Made by a program: the position numbers and the translations under genes
Notes under the pieces: model-generated
The model's input: only the letters and a program-made list of their open reading frames with translations
Told to the model about the DNA's origin: nothing
Databases searched by the model: none
Source: CALSMU01 sp963926405
GTDB taxonomy: Bacteria > Bacteroidota > Bacteroidia > Flavobacteriales_D > Parvicellaceae
Length of the DNA stretch: 6,354 nt
Direction of reading: 5' to 3'
Assembly (NCBI GenBank): GCA_963926405.1
Contig: CAWUXI010000143.1
Coordinates: forward strand, 1-6,354
Part shown: piece after piece, positions 1-5,128 of the stretch
Numbering within the stretch: position 1 is the first letter of the stretch
Layout: each line of letters starts with the position of its first letter

Positions 1-201
1 CCTCCGTCATTTGCTACAAAAGCATCTATGTCGCCATCTCCATCCAGATCTGCAAGATCTACACCAAAACTTATTCCGAGCCCTAAGCTTTGGCCATTGT
101 CTGTAAAATTTCCAGCCCCGTCATTAAGCCACACCTTATTGGCTCCATTATTTGCCACAAAAGCATCCATATCACCATCTCCGTCCAAGTCTGCTAATTT
201 A
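1..201 (-). repeat. 141-bp tandem repeat units inside the FG-GAP gene
   Basis: Bases 1-60 closely match bases 142-201 at a fixed offset of 141 bp (47 codons). Both stretches encode the DLDGDGDxD-AFVAN motif. The similarity holds at nucleotide level, not only in protein, so the array has expanded fairly recently or is kept uniform by recombination. More copies probably follow past the left edge. Confidence 0.75.
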
Positions 202-320
202 GAGGACATACTGGTTAAAGGCGCTAGCGATTGCCCGTTCTCAATAAATAATGTATTGCATTGCGTATAACTTAGAGTAGAATAAAGTAGAGGGGTAATA
301 AGTAGTAATAGTTTTTTCAT
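1..320 (-). CDS. Secreted FG-GAP/VCBS-repeat protein, 5' part only
   Basis: This is the start of a gene that runs off the left edge; 106 full codons are visible from an ATG at 318-320. Residues 1-19 form a signal peptide (MKK, then a Leu-rich core), with probable signal peptidase I cleavage near SYT|Q; Cys21 is not in a good lipobox. Two calcium-binding-type motifs follow, DLDGDGDMD at residues 44-52 and DLDGDGDID at 91-99, each followed by AFVAN and a Gly/Asn-rich turn (for example WLNDGAGNF at 64-72). This is the FG-GAP/VCBS pattern of secreted beta-propeller adhesins or surface proteins. Such proteins are often long in Bacteroidota and end in a type IX secretion sorting domain, but that end lies outside the window, so export by that route is inference. 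The substrate or function is unknown. The gene has its own candidate promoter 20 bp upstream. Confidence 0.85.
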   Translation of the reverse strand, partial: MKKLLLLITPLLYSTLSYTQCNTLFIENGQSLAPLTSMSSKLADLDGDGDMDAFVANNGANKVWLNDGAGNFTDNGQSLGLGISFGVDLADLDGDGDIDAFVANDG

Positions 321-340
321 AATATAAAATTTTAGAGAAC

Positions 341-348
341 CAAATATA
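341..348 (-). promoter_or_regulatory. Candidate -7 element for the FG-GAP gene
   Basis: On the minus strand this reads TATATTTG, matching the Bacteroidota -7 consensus TAnnTTTG, and it ends 20 bp before the ATG. No good TTTG -33 box lies at the expected distance; the region there is only T-rich. If used, the mRNA leader would be very short (roughly 15 nt). Confidence 0.4.
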
Positions 349-466
349 CTTTCTTTTATGGAATAGTAAAAATTTGTAACCAAAGACAAAACTACAAATA
401 AAAAAGGGTCAAACAACAAGATTAAAACCTTTATTTACAAACTGTTAAAATATCGAATCAAAGGAG

Positions 467-491
467 ATTTACTGTGCTACGCTCAGTAAAT
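467..491 (-). repeat. REP-like palindrome with GAGCGTAG core
   Basis: Perfect 7-bp arms ATTTACT (467-473) and AGTAAAT (485-491) enclose an 11-nt core that reads GAGCGTAGCAC on the minus strand. The inner G/C pair can extend the stem to 8 bp. There is no T-run on either side, so it is not an intrinsic terminator. The core resembles that of the palindrome at 1921-1940, while the arms differ in sequence but each is self-complementary. Role unknown. Confidence 0.55.
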
Positions 492-582
492 ATATAGAGG
501 GAGTTCACAAATCTTAGCTTATTTCGATGTGTCTTTTTCTCTTATTATCTAACCTTTTAAGTTCTGTGCGCCATAAAAGAAG

Positions 583-615
583 CAAAGCCCCAAACCTTTA
601 TGGAATGGAGCTTTG
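583..615 (-). terminator. Probable intrinsic terminator of the def-lipoprotein unit
   Basis: On the minus strand CAAAGCTCC (607-615) pairs with GGGGCTTTG (583-591) over 9 positions with one mismatch, around a 15-nt loop. It is followed by CTTCTTTTATGG, a modest T-rich tract. It begins 24 bp after the lipoprotein stop codon, where a terminator would be expected. The tail is weaker than that of the tRNA terminator at 4997-5028. Confidence 0.5.
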
Positions 616-639
616 TGAGCTCGGAAGGATTAATCAAAC

Positions 640-1206
640 TTATTCTACTTCTTGATTTTTACTTTCTAAAAACTGAATTACCTCTGCATCAGACATATTG
701 AGGTAATCCATATCCAGGTATTCCTGTGCGCTAATTGAAAGTAAATCGTTTGGAAATCTGGCTATCAGAGCTTGGTAAGCGGCTCTAGCATTGTCAGGCT
801 TCCCCATTTTTTCTTCAAGGATTATCGCTTTTCTATACATAAACATTGGCGTTTTTTCCGTTTCTGGATAATCCGTTATAATTTTATGCAAAATGTTGAT
901 TGCATCGTTGTATTTTCCTATCCCCTCTGCACCTTTAGCAGCCAACTCCAAAGCATCTGCAGCCCTCTCATGGGAAGGGTTTTCGCTAGCAAATAAATTT
1001 GCAGCAGCATATAACTGCTTAGAAACTTTTGTGTCAATTGACAAATCAGCTGTAAGTAATTTTCTGTCCATTTCTGCTAATGCCTCAAATTGATCATCTA
1101 CACTTAGGATAACAATTTCTTCTGGTTTTTCATCCGGTTTTACTTCTTCAGTTCCACAACTTAACGAAACCAATAACGTCGCTATTAGATAAATTACTTT
1201 CTTCAT
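640..1206 (-). CDS. Small TPR-like lipoprotein, function unknown
   Basis: The protein is 188 aa from the ATG at 1204-1206. A TTG two codons upstream would also be in frame, but MKKVIYLI is the natural signal-peptide start. Residues 1-16 are a lipoprotein-type signal ending VSLSC with Cys17; the -3 position is Ser, so the lipobox is loose, though this is tolerated in Bacteroidota. The stretch after the Cys is acidic and Pro-rich (residues 20-30, EEVKPDEKPEE), which suggests an extended tether or possible surface-export signal. Residues about 82-114 and 121-152 form helix pairs typical of tetratricopeptide repeats (GKYNDAINILHKIITDYPET; GKPDNARAAYQALIARFPND), giving a YbgF/BamD-like periplasmic scaffold flavour. 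The gene starts 7 bp after the def stop, so the two are almost surely co-transcribed. No enzyme motif is seen, and a partner cannot be named. Confidence 0.85.
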   Translation of the reverse strand: MKKVIYLIATLLVSLSCGTEEVKPDEKPEEIVILSVDDQFEALAEMDRKLLTADLSIDTKVSKQLYAAANLFASENPSHERAADALELAAKGAEGIGKYNDAINILHKIITDYPETEKTPMFMYRKAIILEEKMGKPDNARAAYQALIARFPNDLLSISAQEYLDMDYLNMSDAEVIQFLESKNQEVE

Positions 1207-1213
1207 ACTCAAT

Positions 1214-1795
1214 TTATTTTGGAAATTTCATTCGGTAGGTTACGCTAACTTCGCCTCTTGAAATATCAGTTAACCTTCTCTTTAACATTCTTCTTTTCAG
1301 TGGATTAAGATGGTCTGTAAAAAGTATTCCTTCAATATGATCGTATTCGTGTTGAATAATTCTTGCAGCTACACCTGTATACTCTTCTTCATGAAAATTC
1401 CACTTCTCATCGAAGTAAGAAATTTTAATAATATTTTCTCGAATTACCTCTTCACGAATCCCGGGAATGCTTAAACAACCTTCAGTAAAAGGCCATTTTT
1501 TACCTCTCTCCTCCTCTATAATTGGATTGATAAATACTTTTTTAAAATTCTTTAGGATTTCAAAGCTCTTTGCCTCCTCTTCATTTTCAGGCTCTTCTTC
1601 TGCAAACGGAGCAGCATCTACAATAAATAAACGAATGGACTTTCCGACCTGTGGAGCTGCCAAACCAACGCCTGAAGCATCATACATAGTGTCATGCATG
1701 TCCTTTAGGATTTTTGTCATATCAGTTCCTTCTTCAATTTCCTGACATTCAGCTCTTAAAACCGGATCTCCATATGCTATAACAGGTAATATCAT
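1214..1795 (-). CDS. def: Peptide deformylase
   Basis: This cytoplasmic metalloenzyme removes the N-formyl group from the starting Met of new proteins. The 193-aa protein has all three family motifs: GVGLAAPQVG (42-51, motif 1), EGCLSIPG (105-112, motif 2, whose Cys107 binds the metal) and QHEYDHIEG (148-156, motif 3), where His149 and His153 bind the metal and Glu150 is the catalytic acid/base. Length and spacing are normal. An acidic insert (66-78, rich in Glu) lies between motifs 1 and 2, a region that varies in length in this phylum. The ATG at 1793-1795 gives the usual MILPVIAYGDPVLR opening. A promoter-like TATTTTTG lies 23 bp upstream, and the TPR lipoprotein gene follows after 7 bp. 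Nothing indicates loss of function. Confidence 0.97.
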   Translation of the reverse strand: MILPVIAYGDPVLRAECQEIEEGTDMTKILKDMHDTMYDASGVGLAAPQVGKSIRLFIVDAAPFAEEEPENEEEAKSFEILKNFKKVFINPIIEEERGKKWPFTEGCLSIPGIREEVIRENIIKISYFDEKWNFHEEEYTGVAARIIQHEYDHIEGILFTDHLNPLKRRMLKRRLTDISRGEVSVTYRMKFPK

Positions 1796-1818
1796 TTTTC
1801 TATCTAAAAATTAGTTTG

Positions 1819-1826
1819 CAAAAATA
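1819..1826 (-). promoter_or_regulatory. Candidate -7 element for def
   Basis: On the minus strand this reads TATTTTTG, a match to TAnnTTTG, 23 bp before the def ATG. No TTTG is seen at the -33 distance. The very AT-rich sequence around it makes a chance match possible. Confidence 0.35.
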
Positions 1827-1920
1827 TATATTTTATATCTGCTTATTCACTATTATAGTAACAATATAGTAATTACTCACGTGCTGTTATTTCTAATTTA
1901 TTTCTGTTCATTTTTGTCTT

Positions 1921-1940
1921 TCCTTCGACTCCGCTCAGGA
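1921..1940 (-). repeat. REP-like palindrome with GAGCGGAG core
   Basis: On the minus strand this reads TCCTGAGCGGAGTCGAAGGA: 4-bp complementary arms (TCCT/AGGA) around the core GAGCGGAGTCGA. From memory, dispersed elements with a CTGAGCGnAGTCGAAG-type core occur in the intergenic DNA of many bacteria, including Bacteroidota. It lies in the ruvX-def spacer, in the same orientation as the similar element at 467-491. Confidence 0.6.
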
Positions 1941-2128
1941 TGACGCAAAAAAAACGAACCAAAAAACTCAAGCCTCAAAAAGGCAATTACTGCGTAACAT
2001 GACTTCCCAACGCTCCATGCTTCTTTCTCCTTCGTCGAACGCAATTACTCGTCTCCAGTCACTATTGCTGAAATGAGGCAATTTATAAAAAGATCAATAA
2101 TCTCAACCACATAACATTTATCCTGTAT

Positions 2129-2554
2129 TTAAGAAAACCCTTTACTCTTTCTTTCCATGTAATCTTGCAACATGATAGTTGCGCTCACTTCATCCACTAA
2201 CCCTTTGTCTTGTCGTTTCTTCTTTTTAACCACAGAAGCCAATATAGCTCTTGAAGCCAGGACAGATGTAAAACGCTCATCTATTCTATCAATTTTTATT
2301 TCTGGAAATATTTTAACCATGTGCCGAACAAAATTTTCAATTGGCTCAGTACTATCTGTGTCTCCATTTTGAAGGCTTTTCGGTTCTCCAATCACAATGC
2401 ACTCTACTTTTTGCTTGTTGCAATAATCTTTTAAGAATTGAATAATCTCCCTAGAATGAACGGTTGTTAGCCCACTTGCTATAATTTGCAGCTCATCTGT
2501 AACCGCAACTCCTACCCGCTTGGTCCCGTAATCTATAGCAACGATCCTTGGCAT
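2129..2554 (-). CDS. ruvX: RuvX/YqgF family RNase H-fold nuclease
   Basis: This 141-aa protein belongs to the YqgF/RuvX family, described as a putative Holliday-junction resolvase and as a factor in 16S rRNA 5'-end maturation; which role dominates here is not visible. The RNase H-like first strand is AIDYGTKRVGVAVTD (6-20) with catalytic-type Asp8. IGEPKSLQNGDT (55-66) matches the family's conserved VGxP-type loop. IDERFTS (91-97) carries the second acidic site (Glu93), and VDEVSATIMLQDY (120-132) the third (Asp121). A Lys-rich loop (110-117) precedes the last helix. The ATG at 2552-2554 is preferred because MPRIVAIDYG is the usual opening; an upstream in-frame TTG at 2566 would add only four residues. 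The gene is divergent from dapD and upstream of def on the same strand. Confidence 0.93.
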   Translation of the reverse strand: MPRIVAIDYGTKRVGVAVTDELQIIASGLTTVHSREIIQFLKDYCNKQKVECIVIGEPKSLQNGDTDSTEPIENFVRHMVKIFPEIKIDRIDERFTSVLASRAILASVVKKKKRQDKGLVDEVSATIMLQDYMERKSKGFS

Positions 2555-2578
2555 TTCCAAATTCAATTAATAATTTCA

Positions 2579-2611
2579 CAAATATCAACAATCTTATAGA
2601 ATTTACCACAA
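2579..2611 (-). promoter_or_regulatory. Candidate ruvX promoter in the ruvX-dapD divergent region
   Basis: On the minus strand GATATTTG (2579-2586) differs from TAnnTTTG at one position and lies 24 bp before the ruvX ATG. A TTG (2609-2611) lies 22 bp further upstream, roughly at the -33 distance. The whole divergent spacer is about 70-110 bp, depending on the dapD start, so both promoters must overlap or abut here. Confidence 0.3.
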
Positions 2612-2665
2612 TTCAATTACTAAATGGTACAACCTATTAACTTAGCGCTAAAATTAAGTGTAGCA

Positions 2666-3484
2666 ATGGAAGTATTGAGAGCAACAATTGAGAAAGCATG
2701 GGACAACCGAGAGCTTTTAGCAGAAACTGAAACAATAACGGCGATTGAATCTGTTATTGAAAAGATAGATAAAGGTCAATTACGTTGTGCTGAACCATTG
2801 GAAAATGGCGAATGGCAAGTGAATGAATGGGTCAAGAAAGCGGTAGTTATGTATTTCCCTATTCGTAAAATGGAAACCATTGAAGTTGGGCCTTTTGAAT
2901 TCCACGATAAAATGGCACTTAAAACAAATTACAAAGAATTAGGCGTAAGAGTTGTACCGCATGCAGTAGCTCGTTATGGAGCTTTTATAGCAAGAGGTGT
3001 AATCATGATGCCGAGTTATATCAATATTGGCGCATATGTAGATAGCGGAACCATGGTAGACACTTGGGCAACCGTTGGATCTTGTGCTCAAATTGGAAAA
3101 GACGTTCATTTAAGCGGAGGTGTTGGAATTGGAGGTGTATTAGAACCGTTGCAAGCTGCACCTGTTATCATCGAAGATGGAGCATTTATTGGTTCAAGGT
3201 GTATAGTTGTTGAAGGTGTAAGAGTTGGAAAAGAGGCCGTATTGGGAGCTAATGTGGTACTTACTAAGTCTACAAAAATTATTGACGTCACAGGTGACAC
3301 TCCAGTAGAGCACAGAGGTTATGTTCCACCAAGAAAAGTGGTAATACCAGGAACCTATCCAAAGCAATTTAAAGCCGGAGAATACAATGTTCCTTGCGCA
3401 CTTATCATAGGAGAAAGAAAAGCGAGTACGGACCTTAAAACTTCTTTAAACGATGCATTGCGCGAACACAATGTAGCCGTTTAA
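2666..3484 (+). CDS. dapD: Tetrahydrodipicolinate N-succinyltransferase
   Basis: DapD transfers the succinyl group of succinyl-CoA to tetrahydrodipicolinate in the succinylase branch of diaminopimelate/lysine synthesis, feeding both lysine and peptidoglycan cross-links. The N-terminal helical domain (about 1-100) begins MEVLRATIEKAWDNRELL. The left-handed beta-helix of hexapeptide repeats follows (about 105-200), with the highly conserved MVDTWATVGSCAQIG (130-144) and HLSGGVGIGGVLEPLQAAP (148-166) that line the active site of the trimer. The C-terminal part ends in VPCALIIGERK and a terminal helix. The ATG at 2666 gives 272 aa, matching the roughly 271-274 aa of known DapD. An in-frame ATG at 2624 would add 14 residues (MVQPINLALKLSVA) that I do not recognise as part of the family; a 286-aa form is possible. 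The glycosyltransferase follows after 26 bp. Confidence 0.96.
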   Translation: MEVLRATIEKAWDNRELLAETETITAIESVIEKIDKGQLRCAEPLENGEWQVNEWVKKAVVMYFPIRKMETIEVGPFEFHDKMALKTNYKELGVRVVPHAVARYGAFIARGVIMMPSYINIGAYVDSGTMVDTWATVGSCAQIGKDVHLSGGVGIGGVLEPLQAAPVIIEDGAFIGSRCIVVEGVRVGKEAVLGANVVLTKSTKIIDVTGDTPVEHRGYVPPRKVVIPGTYPKQFKAGEYNVPCALIIGERKASTDLKTSLNDALREHNVAV

Positions 3485-3510
3485 GATTTATTCTTTAGTT
3501 TTACACTAAT

Positions 3511-4647
3511 ATGAAAATTGGATTTGACGCTAAAAGAGCCTACCACAACTATACGGGTTTAGGTAATTACAGTAGAGACTTGATTAAAAGTTTACTGGAA
3601 AGCAATTCTGCGGATGAATTCTTCATGTACAGTCCTAAATCTTCTAAAAATCCTCGTTTCGCTTTTATTGAAGGTAAGGACAATATTCACAAACGTTTTC
3701 CTGAAACGCCTATACATAAAACGTTTAAAGGCTTTTGGAGGTCAATTAATTTAGAAAAATTTTTACTGAAAGATGGTATCGAAATCTTTCATGGATTAAG
3801 CAATGAAATACCGCGAAGAAGAAAGTTTGGTAATGAAAGAATTAAATATGTGGTTACGATACACGATTTAATTTTCAGAAGATACCCAAGAAACTATAGA
3901 GCAATTGACAGAAGAATTCATAACATTAAATTTAAGTATGCTGCTAGAAATGCTGATTTGGTTATCGCAATAAGCGAACAGACAAAAAAAGACATTGTTC
4001 AATACTACAAGGTGCCAGAGGAAAAGATTAAGGTGATATACCAAACCTGCCATGAGAATTTTAAAAAGAAATATTCTAAAGAAATAAAACAACACATAAA
4101 AACGAATTTTAATCTTCCTGACGAATTTATTCTGAATGTAGGAACGATTGAAACACGCAAGAATTTGAATGCATTGCTTCAAGCAATTCCATTAATGAAA
4201 AACGACTTACCAATTGTTGTTGTTGGCAGAAAAACTAAATATTTTAACTTTTTGAAAGTACAAATGCAAAAATTAAAAATCGATGAAAATCGATTTATAT
4301 TTTTAAAAGACGTTACTATTGATGAGTTACCATCCATTTATCAATTGGCAACTATTTTCGTCTATCCATCTGTATTTGAAGGCTTTGGAATCCCCATTAT
4401 AGAGGCTATGAATTCTGGAATACCCGTAATTACAACTCAAGGAGGATGTTTTCCTGAAGCCGGAGGCCCAGATAGTATTTATGTGGACACAAACAACTTT
4501 AAAGAGCTGGGAAAAACAATCGACGATTTATTAGACAACCCTAATCAGCAAAAATTAATGGTCAAGAAAGGATTGGAATATGTTAAGAAATTTGAATCAG
4601 AAGTGTTGACTAATCAGTTGATTGAAGTTTATAAAAACCTGATTTAA
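3511..4647 (+). CDS. GT4-family glycosyltransferase (GT-B fold)
   Basis: This 378-aa cytoplasmic or membrane-associated enzyme likely transfers a sugar from a nucleotide-sugar donor onto a polysaccharide or lipid-linked acceptor, retaining the anomeric configuration. The N-terminal Rossmann domain starts MKIGFDAKRA and has the Gly-rich acceptor-side loop TGLGNYSRDL (15-24), and TIHD (116-119) followed by the helix after IAISEQTKKD (152-161). The C-terminal donor domain starts near FILNVGTIETRKNL (206-219) and has the GT4 signature SVFEGFGIPIIEAMNSG (287-303), whose Glu290 and Glu298 form the EX7E pair, then GIPVITT. The closest family type is mannosyl/glucosyl transferases of cell-surface polysaccharide synthesis; the sugar and acceptor cannot be read from sequence. 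There is no transmembrane segment. It lies 26 bp after dapD and may share its transcript. No other polysaccharide gene is in the window. Confidence 0.92.
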   Translation: MKIGFDAKRAYHNYTGLGNYSRDLIKSLLESNSADEFFMYSPKSSKNPRFAFIEGKDNIHKRFPETPIHKTFKGFWRSINLEKFLLKDGIEIFHGLSNEIPRRRKFGNERIKYVVTIHDLIFRRYPRNYRAIDRRIHNIKFKYAARNADLVIAISEQTKKDIVQYYKVPEEKIKVIYQTCHENFKKKYSKEIKQHIKTNFNLPDEFILNVGTIETRKNLNALLQAIPLMKNDLPIVVVGRKTKYFNFLKVQMQKLKIDENRFIFLKDVTIDELPSIYQLATIFVYPSVFEGFGIPIIEAMNSGIPVITTQGGCFPEAGGPDSIYVDTNNFKELGKTIDDLLDNPNQQKLMVKKGLEYVKKFESEVLTNQLIEVYKNLI

Positions 4648-4701
4648 ACAACTCTTATTTTTGAGAAAACAATCTTTTTTTTATAAAAATGCACCGATAC
4701 G

Positions 4702-4731
4702 TTTGTGATTTGAAAAACTGTGTTATTTTTG
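4702..4731 (+). promoter_or_regulatory. Promoter of the tRNA-Ser/tRNA-Pro unit
   Basis: TTTG (4702-4705), an 18-bp spacer, then TATTTTTG (4724-4731) match the Bacteroidota housekeeping sigma consensus (TTTG at -33, TAnnTTTG at -7) with good spacing. It lies about 33 bp before the tRNA-Ser 5' end. No comparable promoter is seen between the two tRNAs, so they are probably co-transcribed. Confidence 0.65.
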
Positions 4732-4764
4732 CTATCCCTAATAAGGGAAACGATCTTTACATAC

Positions 4765-4852
4765 GGAGAGGTGCCTGAGTGGCCGAAAGGACTTGTTTGC
4801 TAAATAAGCGTACCTCACAAGGGTACCCAGGGTTCGAATCCCTGTCTCTCCG
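4765..4852 (+). tRNA. tRNA-Ser(GCU)
   Basis: An 88-nt class II cloverleaf. The acceptor stem GGAGAGG (4765-4771) pairs with TCTCTCC (4845-4851), including one G-T pair. The anticodon stem CTTGT/ATAAG (4792-4796/4804-4808) holds loop TTGCTAA with anticodon GCT at 4799-4801, reading AGC/AGU. A long variable arm GTACC/GGTAC (4810-4826) and a T arm CAGGG-TTCGAAT-CCCTG (4828-4844) follow. The discriminator is G4852, as usual for serine. The 3' CCA is not encoded. Confidence 0.97.
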
Positions 4853-4915
4853 CAATTAATTAAGAAAGTCCTTTGTGGTTACACAAAAATGCTTTCCTTT
4901 GCAAAACCGATTTTT

Positions 4916-4990
4916 CGGGGTGTGGCCCAGTCCGGTCAAGGCGCCTGGTTTGGGACCAGGAGATCGCAGGTTCGAATCCTGCCACCCCGA
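4916..4990 (+). tRNA. tRNA-Pro(UGG)
   Basis: A 75-nt cloverleaf. The acceptor stem CGGGGTG (4916-4922) pairs perfectly with CACCCCG (4983-4989), with discriminator A4990. The anticodon stem CCTGG/CCAGG (4944-4948/4956-4960) holds loop TTTGGGA with anticodon TGG at 4951-4953. The T arm is GCAGG-TTCGAAT-CCTGC (4966-4982). CCA is not encoded. The gene is intact, although an integrase gene lies just downstream, as expected if an element integrated at its 3' end and restored the gene. Confidence 0.97.
4966..4990 (+). other. Candidate attachment site (attL side) at the tRNA-Pro 3' end
   Basis: The T arm and acceptor end of tRNA-Pro lie about 140 bp before a tyrosine recombinase gene. tRNA 3' ends are frequent targets of such enzymes. 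The matching direct repeat would lie past the right edge, so the exact crossover cannot be placed. This is inference from position only. Confidence 0.35.
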
Positions 4991-4996
4991 CTTTTT

Positions 4997-5028
4997 AAGC
5001 TCAATCTACTATAGATTGGGCTTTTTTT
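4997..5028 (+). terminator. Intrinsic terminator of the tRNA unit
   Basis: An 11-bp stem (4997-5007 with 5013-5023, one G-T pair) encloses the 5-nt loop ACTAT and runs into seven T residues (5022-5028). It starts 6 bp after the tRNA-Pro 3' end and is the strongest terminator in the window. Confidence 0.88.
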
Positions 5029-5041
5029 GTGTCTTTTTGTT

Positions 5042-5089
5042 TAGTGAACAAGCTATATTTTGTTCATCTAGTGAACATATTAGTGAACA
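5042..5089 (+). repeat. TAGTGAACA repeat cluster before the integrase gene
   Basis: Exact TAGTGAACA occurs at 5042-5050, 5069-5077 and 5081-5089. An inverted TGTTCA (5061-5066) pairs with the middle copy to give the dyad TGTTCA-5 nt-TGAACA (5061-5077). The cluster lies between the tRNA terminator and the integrase ATG, overlapping where the integrase promoter should be. Plausible roles are arm-type binding sites for the integrase or an excision factor, or operators of the integrase gene. The sequence alone does not decide. Confidence 0.7.
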
Positions 5090-5128
5090 CTTTTTCTCCA
5101 TAACAATGTTTAATTTAAAACAAGGATT

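Larger units (their letters stand above)
321..639. other. Intergenic spacer between the TPR lipoprotein gene and the FG-GAP gene
   Basis: This 319-bp stretch has no supportable coding region on either strand. Reading on the minus strand it holds a terminator-like hairpin just after the lipoprotein gene (583-615), a REP-like palindrome (467-491), and a promoter-like TATATTTG just before the FG-GAP gene (341-348). The remainder is AT-rich with no recognised structure. Confidence 0.6.
1796..2128. other. Intergenic spacer between ruvX and def
   Basis: This 333-bp stretch has no supportable gene. It contains the candidate def promoter (1819-1826), a REP-like palindrome (1921-1940), a short GCCT/AGGC hairpin (1972-1984) followed on the minus strand by T-rich sequence, which could weakly terminate ruvX, two copies of GCAATTACT (1983-1991 and 2041-2049), and a 5-bp ATTGC/GCAAT hairpin (2064-2082). 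No strong terminator follows ruvX. The length and the repeats suggest ruvX and def are separate units or only partly linked. Confidence 0.55.

Noticed and set aside
28..270. Plus-strand open frame of 80 codons
   Set aside because: It is the Ser/Pro-rich mirror of the FG-GAP repeats on the minus strand, which have a signal peptide and real motifs.
1207..1212. TTG start two codons upstream for the TPR lipoprotein
   Set aside because: The ATG at 1204-1206 gives the standard MKK signal-peptide start and leaves the normal 7-bp gap after def.
2064..2082. ATTGC/GCAAT hairpin downstream of ruvX as its terminator
   Set aside because: The stem is only 5 bp with a 9-nt loop, and no T-run follows on the minus strand.
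3868..4182. Minus-strand open frame of 104 codons inside the glycosyltransferase
   Set aside because: It lies antisense to a well-conserved GT4 gene with no recognisable domain, so it is a shadow frame.
4641..4682. Possible terminator after the glycosyltransferase
   Set aside because: There is a T8 run at 4675-4682, but upstream pairing is only GATT/AATC and CTC/GAG with large loops, too weak to call.
5042..5089. TAGTGAACA repeats as a CRISPR array
   Set aside because: The units are 9 bp with uneven spacing of 12 and 27 bp and include an inverted copy; no cas gene is present.
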